Positions 1 through 5,407 of a stretch of 5,407 nt of DNA are shown in pieces. A program made the position numbers and the translations under genes. Source of the stretch: an uncultured Bacteroidales bacterium (lineage in GTDB: Bacteria > Bacteroidota > Bacteroidia > Bacteroidales > UBA932); the NCBI GenBank assembly GCA_902488725.1, contig CABTXO010000141.1, positions 1-5,407 on the forward strand, written 5' to 3'. Position 1 is the first letter of the stretch. Each line of letters starts with the position of its first letter. The notes under the pieces were generated by a model that saw nothing but the letters and a program-made list of their open reading frames with translations, had not been told where the DNA came from and made no database searches.

Positions 1-1
1 G

Positions 2-1258
2 GGCATCGTGTCCAACGTGACGGAGAAGCCGTCCAGCCAGCTGGAACTGTCCGGAGGCTGGGGCGGCCGCACCTTCGTGGCGACGGCGGGCGTGAGTTTC
101 AACAACTTCTCGACCCGTCGGATCTTCGAGAAGGGCGCCTGGCGGCCGGTCCCGCTCGGAGACGCGCAGAACCTGTCGCTCCGCTTCCAGACGAACGGCA
201 CCTATTATACATCGTTGATCGCCAGCTTCTCGGAGCCATGGCTCTTCGGCAAGAAACCGACATCGCTGAGCCTGCAGGGCTACTACACCCGGCAGACCGA
301 CTCGTACATTCCGCTGAACTTCCTCAGCAATGCGCATTCGATGGAGGTGTACGGCTTTTCCGCCGGCATCGGCAACCGCTTGAAATGGCCGGACAACTAC
401 TTCGTGCTGTACAACGGTCTGAACTGGCAGACGTATGCCCTGAACAACTGGGCCAACTATTTCATGTTCACGGACGGGGTGTCGCACAACGTGAGCTATT
501 CGCTCAACCTGAGCCGCACGTCTACCGACCAGCAGATCTTCCCCCGCCAGGGTTCTGTCTTCTCGGCCAGCCTCCAGCTCACGCCGCCTTATTCCTTGTT
601 CCGGAAGAAGGACAAGGGAAGGCTGGATGCCGAAGGACGTCCCGTGACTGTCGCGAGCTGGCGGGACATCGACTACGACAAGTGGGCTTCGTCGGACCGC
701 TACAAATGGATCGAATACCACAAATGGCGCGTCAATGCGGAAGTCTACCAGAAACTGTTCCGGAACCTGGATTTCGTGGTGATGGCGCGTGCCCAGTTCG
801 GCTATCTTGGCTATTACAACAGAAGGTGGGGGTATTCCCCGTTCGAGGGTTTCCGGCTCGGCGGCGACGGCATGTCCGGGTACGAGGCCTACGGCGCGGA
901 CGTGATCGCCCTGCGCGGTTACGAGAACTATTCCCTGACGCCCCGGGTGCCGACGCCATACAATTCTTCGGGCAGTTTCGCCGGAAACGTGTTCGACAAG
1001 TTCACGGTCGAGCTCCGCTATCCGGTCATCCTGCAGCCGCAGTCCACGATCTTCCTGCTGGGCTTCCTGGAAGGCGGAAACTGCTGGTCCGACATCCGTT
1101 CCTTCAGCCCGTTCCAGATCAAGCGGTCGGCCGGGGTGGGCGTGCGCGTCTTCCTGCCGATGATCGGTCTGCTGGGCGTGGACTGGGGCTACGGCTTCGA
1201 CACCGTCGATCCCAAGAAGCGGAGTCAATTCCATTTCGTGATCGGGCAGCAATTCTAG
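2..1258 (+). CDS. bamA: BamA outer-membrane assembly factor, C-terminal barrel (5' truncated)
   Basis: This is the 3' part of a BamA/Omp85-family gene whose product sits in the outer membrane and inserts other beta-barrel proteins. The reading frame is open from the window edge, so the true start and the POTRA domains lie outside; the first residues (a V-x-E-K-P-S stretch followed by LELSGGWGG) resemble the junction between the last POTRA and the first barrel strand. The remaining 418 codons are about the length of a whole barrel. Visible family marks are FSEPWLFGKKP in an early strand, a conserved LRGY at 911-922 matching the (V/L)RG(F/Y) motif of the L6 loop that folds back into the barrel, and a C-terminal strand ending in phenylalanine (FVIGQQF), as expected of a signal recognised by BAM. 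A tryptophan- and lysine-rich insertion (659-730) looks like the extended surface loop of Bacteroidota homologues. The ompH-family gene directly downstream supports BamA over other Omp85 members such as TamA. The GTG at 8 is not taken as the start. Confidence 0.93.
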   Translation, partial: GIVSNVTEKPSSQLELSGGWGGRTFVATAGVSFNNFSTRRIFEKGAWRPVPLGDAQNLSLRFQTNGTYYTSLIASFSEPWLFGKKPTSLSLQGYYTRQTDSYIPLNFLSNAHSMEVYGFSAGIGNRLKWPDNYFVLYNGLNWQTYALNNWANYFMFTDGVSHNVSYSLNLSRTSTDQQIFPRQGSVFSASLQLTPPYSLFRKKDKGRLDAEGRPVTVASWRDIDYDKWASSDRYKWIEYHKWRVNAEVYQKLFRNLDFVVMARAQFGYLGYYNRRWGYSPFEGFRLGGDGMSGYEAYGADVIALRGYENYSLTPRVPTPYNSSGSFAGNVFDKFTVELRYPVILQPQSTIFLLGFLEGGNCWSDIRSFSPFQIKRSAGVGVRVFLPMIGLLGVDWGYGFDTVDPKKRSQFHFVIGQQF

Positions 1259-1268
1259 GAATTATTCG

Positions 1269-1276
1269 TAACTTTG
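1269..1276 (+). promoter_or_regulatory. Possible Bacteroidota -7 element (TAACTTTG) upstream of ompH
   Basis: TAACTTTG matches the TAnnTTTG -7 consensus of Bacteroidota housekeeping promoters and lies 52 bases before the ompH start, just after the bamA stop. No good TTG/TTTG -33 element is present 17-23 bases upstream, where the sequence is the end of bamA. The gene may therefore have a weak promoter of its own, or be transcribed mainly from upstream of bamA. The leader after it is A/T-rich with no Shine-Dalgarno sequence. Confidence 0.4.
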
Positions 1277-1328
1277 GCACACAATTTATTAACCTGATAT
1301 TCATTGAACAAATAAACATTCAACCGAT

Positions 1329-1919
1329 ATGAAAAAGATCATTCTTTTCGCCGCAATGGCTTTGTTCACCCTGGCCGCTTCCGCGCAGGGTAAGTTCGCC
1401 CATGTCAATTTCTCTGAACTCGTCCAGTTGATGCCGGAGGCGGATGCCGCCCGTTCGCAGATGCAGGCCGCCAGCAAGGAGGCCGACGAGACCTACCAGA
1501 GCATGATGCAGGAGGCGCAGGCGAAGTTCACTGAGTACCAGCAGAAGCAGGCGACCTGGACACCCGCCATCAAGGAAAGCAAGGAGAAGGAACTCAATGA
1601 CATCCAGACCCGGATCCAGGAATTCCAGCAGTCCATCCAGTCCGAACTCCAGCAGCAGCAGAACCAGCTGATGGCGCCCATCTACGAGAAGGCGACCGCA
1701 GCGGTCAAGCAGCTTGCGAAGGCGCGTGGCTACATACTGGTGTTCGATGCTTCCCAGTACCTGTATGTCGACGAGGCGCAGGTGGAGGACCTGACCCCCG
1801 ATGCCCGGAAGGCCCTGAACATCCCGGCCGACCGCACCCTGGAAAAACTGCAGAAGGAACTGCAGTCGCAGCAGCAGAACCAGCAGTCGCAGCTGCAGAA
1901 CCATCAGTCGCAGAAGTAA
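1329..1919 (+). CDS. OmpH/Skp-family periplasmic chaperone
   Basis: This encodes a 196-residue exported protein of the OmpH/Skp family, which holds unfolded outer-membrane proteins in the periplasm and hands them to BAM. Residues 1-19 form a clear signal peptide (MKK, a hydrophobic stretch, then ASA before Q20). The mature part begins with FAHVNFSELVQLMPE, close to the family's usual opening with a conserved MP. Residues about 38-115 are charged and Gln-rich, consistent with the long antiparallel helical arms of Skp. The APIYEKATAAVKQLAKARGY-ILVFDAS segment (about 116-142) returns to the body strands as in OmpH. The protein is slightly longer than typical because of a Gln-rich tail (residues 179-196, 10 of 18 Gln). 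The ATG follows an A/T-rich leader with no Shine-Dalgarno sequence, normal for Bacteroidota. It lies 70 bases after bamA and is followed by a terminator. Family assignment is firm; the chaperone role comes from family knowledge. Confidence 0.9.
   Translation: MKKIILFAAMALFTLAASAQGKFAHVNFSELVQLMPEADAARSQMQAASKEADETYQSMMQEAQAKFTEYQQKQATWTPAIKESKEKELNDIQTRIQEFQQSIQSELQQQQNQLMAPIYEKATAAVKQLAKARGYILVFDASQYLYVDEAQVEDLTPDARKALNIPADRTLEKLQKELQSQQQNQQSQLQNHQSQK
1872..1913 (+). repeat. Two 21-bp tandem units encoding the Gln-rich OmpH tail
   Basis: Two adjacent 21-base units (1872-1892 and 1893-1913) agree at 19 of 21 positions and encode QQNQQSQ and LQNHQSQ. A shortened related unit (CTG CAG TCG CAG, 1860-1871) precedes them. 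All Gln codons in the tail are CAG. The pattern suggests local duplication at the extreme 3' end of the gene, immediately before the stop codon. Confidence 0.75.
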
Positions 1920-1940
1920 GATACACTCGACAGTTCAAGG

Positions 1941-1967
1941 AAAGGCAGGCCTCCGGTCTGTCTTTTT
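1941..1967 (+). terminator. Intrinsic terminator after ompH
   Basis: AAAGGCAGGCC (1941-1951) pairs with GGTCTGTCTTT (1955-1965) as an 11-pair stem with two G-U pairs and a TCC loop. Five T residues (1963-1967) form the 3' tract, partly inside the stem. It begins 21 bases after the ompH stop and separates the envelope block from the kor genes. The A-run on the 5' side is only three bases, so strong termination from the opposite direction is unlikely. Confidence 0.85.
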
Positions 1968-2006
1968 ATGATATTGGCGGGCAAAATGCTTTTTTAATAC
2001 AATATA

Positions 2007-2037
2007 TTGGTAATAATCTTTTTCTTTATTACATTTG
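2007..2037 (+). promoter_or_regulatory. Bacteroidota-type promoter for korA-korB-gdhA
   Basis: TTG at 2007-2009 (-33 element) and TACATTTG at 2030-2037 (-7 element, matching TAnnTTTG) are separated by 20 bases, within the usual Bacteroidota spacing. Transcription would begin a few bases after 2037, giving a leader of roughly 50 bases before korA. This is the best promoter in the window and lies directly behind the ompH terminator. No comparable element is seen in the short gaps before korB or gdhA, so it probably drives all three genes. A 10-base perfect palindrome, CAATATATTG (2000-2009), overlaps the -33 element. Confidence 0.75.
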
Positions 2038-2055
2038 TATCGTTATATTTTAAAA

Positions 2056-2085
2056 TTCAAATAATCTTTATTCAAATAATCTTTA
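2056..2085 (+). repeat. Perfect 15-bp tandem direct repeat in the korA leader
   Basis: TTCAAATAATCTTTA occurs twice with no gap (2056-2070 and 2071-2085), ending 7 bases before the korA ATG. The core AATAATCTTT occurs a third time at 2012-2021, between the -33 and -7 elements. The repeats lie in the predicted untranslated leader and cover the region where a ribosome would bind. Function is unknown: it could be an operator, an RNA-level element, or a simple duplication in AT-rich DNA. Confidence 0.85.
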
Positions 2086-2092
2086 ACCACAA

Positions 2093-3925
2093 ATGCAACA
2101 CAAGGTTATCGATGCCAAAAATGTTGTGATACGATTCGCAGGGGACTCCGGAGACGGAATGCAGCTCACGGGTACTCTGTTTGCGAATTTGTCGGCAGTC
2201 TATGGCAACGGTTTGTCCACGTTCCCGGATTATCCGGCGGAGATCAGAGCACCCAAGGGCACCGTCGCGGGTGTGTCCGGTTTCCAGGTTCACATCGGCA
2301 GTCGCAAGGTCAACACGCCGGGCGATTTCTGCGACATGCTGGTCGCGATGAATCCTGCCGCGCTGAAAGCCAATGCGAAATGGCTGAAGCGGACGGCTAC
2401 GATCCTGGTCGACGAGGACGCGTTCGATGACGCGGGGCTCGCGAAGGCGGGTTTCACGGGGAATCCGTTCGAGGAACTCCACGTCGAGGACCGGAACATC
2501 ATCATCGCCCCCATCACCAAACTGACGGAGGACAGTCTCAAGGACAGCGGACTGGATTTCGCTTCCGTCCACAAGTGCAGGAACATGTTCACGCTCGGGA
2601 TGGCCTGCTTCATCTACAACCGCCCGCTGGACTATGTCTATGACTATCTGGAAGGCCGCTTCCGCAAGAAGCACCCCGAGATGATCGAGCCCAACCGGAA
2701 GGTCGTGAAGGACGGCTTCAACTATGCCGCCAACATCCAGGCGGTTGCGAACACCTACACGGTCGAACCCGACCGGCACGAGAAGGGCCTGTTCCGGAAC
2801 ATTACCGGCAACCAGGCGGTTGCGTGGGGACTTATCGCGGCCTCGGAGAAATCCGGGCTTCCGCTGTTCTGCGGATCCTATCCGATCACGCCTGCGACCG
2901 CCATTCTGGAAGAACTGGCGATCCATAAGAATCTGGGTGTGAAGACGATGCAGACGGAAGACGAGATCGCGGGCATCTGCTCCGCCATCGGTGCTTCGTT
3001 TGCGGGCAGCCTGGCGGTGACGACCACTTCAGGGCCCGGACTTTCGCTGAAGTCCGAGGCACTGGGCCTGGCCGTCATGACCGAACTGCCGATCGTGGTC
3101 GTGGACGTGCAGCGCGCCGGCCCTTGCACCGGCATGCCGACCAAGACCGAACAGACCGACCTAAACGAGGTCCTGTACGGCCGCAACGGCGAAAGCCCGC
3201 TGGTCGTGACCTGCGCCCACTCGCCCGCGCACTGCTTCGACGCTGCGTTCAAGGCGGCGAAGATTGCGGTGGAGCACATGACTCCGGTCGTGCTGTTGTC
3301 CGAAGGCTTCCTCGGGAACGGTTCCGAGCCTTGGAAGATTCCTTCCATGGCCGACTATCCGGATATCAAGCCGAGGCTGGCCGTGTCCGACGGAGAAAAA
3401 TTCAACCCCTTCCAGCGTGATTCCGAGACGCTGGCCCGGAGTTGGGCTCCGGCCGGTACGCCCGGGATGGAACACCGCGTGGGCGGTCTGGAGAAGACCC
3501 ACGAAGGCGTGCTCAGCACGCAGCCCGAGAATCATGAGATCATGGTGCGCGAGCGTGCGGAGAAGGTCGCCCGCGTGGTGGCCGACATTCCGGATCTGGA
3601 GATCGACGGTCCCGAAAGCGGGGACATCCTGCTGGTGGGCTGGGGCGGCACCTACGGTCACATCCTGACTGCGACGGAAGCGCTCCGCGCCGCGGGGGAG
3701 ACCGTGAGCCGGGTGCATTTCGACTTCATCAACCCGCTCCCGAAGAACACGGAGAAGGTCTTGTCCGGATTCCGGAAGATTCTGGTCTGCGAACTCAACA
3801 GCGGTCAGTTCGCCGGATACCTGCGGACCCTGTACCCGCAGTTCAATTATCTGCAGTGCAACAAGGTCCAGGGACAGACATTCCTGGTGCAGGACATCGT
3901 CAATGCAGTGAACAACGCAAAATAG
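2093..3925 (+). CDS. korA: 2-oxoacid (probably 2-oxoglutarate):ferredoxin oxidoreductase, fused gamma-alpha subunit
   Basis: This encodes a 610-residue large subunit of a TPP-dependent 2-oxoacid:ferredoxin oxidoreductase, a cytoplasmic enzyme that reversibly converts 2-oxoglutarate + CoA to succinyl-CoA + CO2 using ferredoxin. Domains in order: a gamma domain (about 10-190, opening with VVIRFAGDSGDGMQLTG), the alpha pyrimidine-binding domain (about 230-405), and a C-terminal transketolase-like domain II (about 510-605, with LVGWGGTYG). The alpha domain shows YPITPAT (263-269), TEDEIA (288-293; a Glu here is expected to contact TPP), TTSGPGLSLKSEALGLAVMT (311-330), and VDVQRAGPCTGMPTKTEQ (337-354), where Cys345 replaces the Ser I expect in GPSTG. 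Gamma-alpha fusion and this length are typical of KorA. The ATG at 2093 is the natural start after the leader; translation shows no frameshift. Specificity for 2-oxoglutarate over branched-chain oxoacids or pyruvate is inferred from overall KorA likeness and the gdhA neighbour. korB follows 11 bases downstream. Confidence 0.9.
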   Translation: MQHKVIDAKNVVIRFAGDSGDGMQLTGTLFANLSAVYGNGLSTFPDYPAEIRAPKGTVAGVSGFQVHIGSRKVNTPGDFCDMLVAMNPAALKANAKWLKRTATILVDEDAFDDAGLAKAGFTGNPFEELHVEDRNIIIAPITKLTEDSLKDSGLDFASVHKCRNMFTLGMACFIYNRPLDYVYDYLEGRFRKKHPEMIEPNRKVVKDGFNYAANIQAVANTYTVEPDRHEKGLFRNITGNQAVAWGLIAASEKSGLPLFCGSYPITPATAILEELAIHKNLGVKTMQTEDEIAGICSAIGASFAGSLAVTTTSGPGLSLKSEALGLAVMTELPIVVVDVQRAGPCTGMPTKTEQTDLNEVLYGRNGESPLVVTCAHSPAHCFDAAFKAAKIAVEHMTPVVLLSEGFLGNGSEPWKIPSMADYPDIKPRLAVSDGEKFNPFQRDSETLARSWAPAGTPGMEHRVGGLEKTHEGVLSTQPENHEIMVRERAEKVARVVADIPDLEIDGPESGDILLVGWGGTYGHILTATEALRAAGETVSRVHFDFINPLPKNTEKVLSGFRKILVCELNSGQFAGYLRTLYPQFNYLQCNKVQGQTFLVQDIVNAVNNAK

Positions 3926-3929
3926 GAGG
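3924..3929 (+). promoter_or_regulatory. Strong Shine-Dalgarno sequence fixing the korB start
   Basis: AGGAGG overlaps the korA stop codon (TAG at 3923-3925) and lies 7 bases before the ATG at 3937. It selects that ATG over the in-frame ATG at 3856, which would overlap korA. It is notable because the other starts in this window have no such element. Confidence 0.8.
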
Positions 3930-3936
3930 AAGGATC

Positions 3937-5407
<1,471 letters not shown>

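Noticed and set aside
1275..1289. Possible sigma-54 promoter (TGGCAC-N5-TTAT) upstream of ompH
   Set aside because: The -24 half fits TGGCAC, but the -12 half lacks the essential GC (TTAT instead of TTGC). The same bases are better read as part of a TAnnTTTG element.
238..1332. Long + strand open frame inside and past bamA
   Set aside because: It overlaps the well-supported BamA frame throughout, is rich in Arg, Pro and Gly as expected of a shifted frame in GC-rich DNA, and shows no recognisable domain.
2047..2056. Palindrome ATTTTAAAAT in the korA leader
   Set aside because: It is pure A/T, does not extend beyond ten bases, and is readily expected by chance in this AT-rich spacer.
2056..2085. 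CRISPR-like or attachment-site reading of the 15-bp repeats
   Set aside because: The two copies are adjacent without spacers, and no integrase, transposase or Cas gene is present in the window.
2072..2926. 284-codon open frame on the - strand opposite korA
   Set aside because: It mirrors korA codons, has shadow-like composition (Arg, Asp, Val, Gly) and no family motif, and would end inside the korA leader. The korA frame carries all the conserved motifs.
3856..3936. Upstream in-frame ATG giving a 27-residue longer KorB
   Set aside because: The extension overlaps the end of korA and has no ribosome-binding signal, while the ATG at 3937 has an AGGAGG and gives the normal KorB N-terminus.

Overview
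The window looks like a chromosomal housekeeping region of a Bacteroidota bacterium, most likely of the order Bacteroidales. The evidence is the BamA barrel with a Bacteroidota-style C-terminal half, an OmpH/Skp gene directly behind it, promoter elements of the TTG...TAnnTTTG type used by the Bacteroidota housekeeping sigma factor, and A/T-rich leaders mostly without Shine-Dalgarno sequences. Coding DNA is clearly GC-rich while the intergenic spacers are strongly AT-rich, which fits a GC-rich gut, rumen or related Bacteroidales lineage. I cannot name the genus. All supported genes lie on the + strand.

Region 1 (2-1967) is an envelope-biogenesis block. It holds the 3' part of bamA (essentially the whole outer-membrane barrel, with the POTRA part cut off by the window edge), a 70-base spacer with a possible promoter, and one OmpH/Skp-family periplasmic chaperone gene. 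A convincing intrinsic terminator (1941-1967) closes the block. BamA inserts outer-membrane proteins and Skp/OmpH proteins carry them across the periplasm, so the pair is functionally coherent.

Region 2 (about 2000-5407) is a central-metabolism block. A near-consensus Bacteroidota promoter (2007-2037) and a leader containing a perfect 15-base tandem repeat precede korA (fused gamma-alpha subunit of a 2-oxoacid:ferredoxin oxidoreductase, probably 2-oxoglutarate-specific). korB (TPP and 4Fe-4S beta subunit) follows 11 bases later behind a strong Shine-Dalgarno sequence, and gdhA (hexameric glutamate dehydrogenase, truncated by the window end) follows 17 bases after korB. KorAB interconverts succinyl-CoA + CO2 and 2-oxoglutarate, and GdhA interconverts 2-oxoglutarate + ammonia and glutamate. 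The tight gene order therefore suggests a carbon-nitrogen module making or consuming glutamate.

I see no mobile element, CRISPR array, RNA gene or undescribed multi-gene system. The least explained elements are the tandem repeat in the korA leader, the korAB-gdhA coupling itself, and the repeat-encoded glutamine-rich tail of the OmpH protein.
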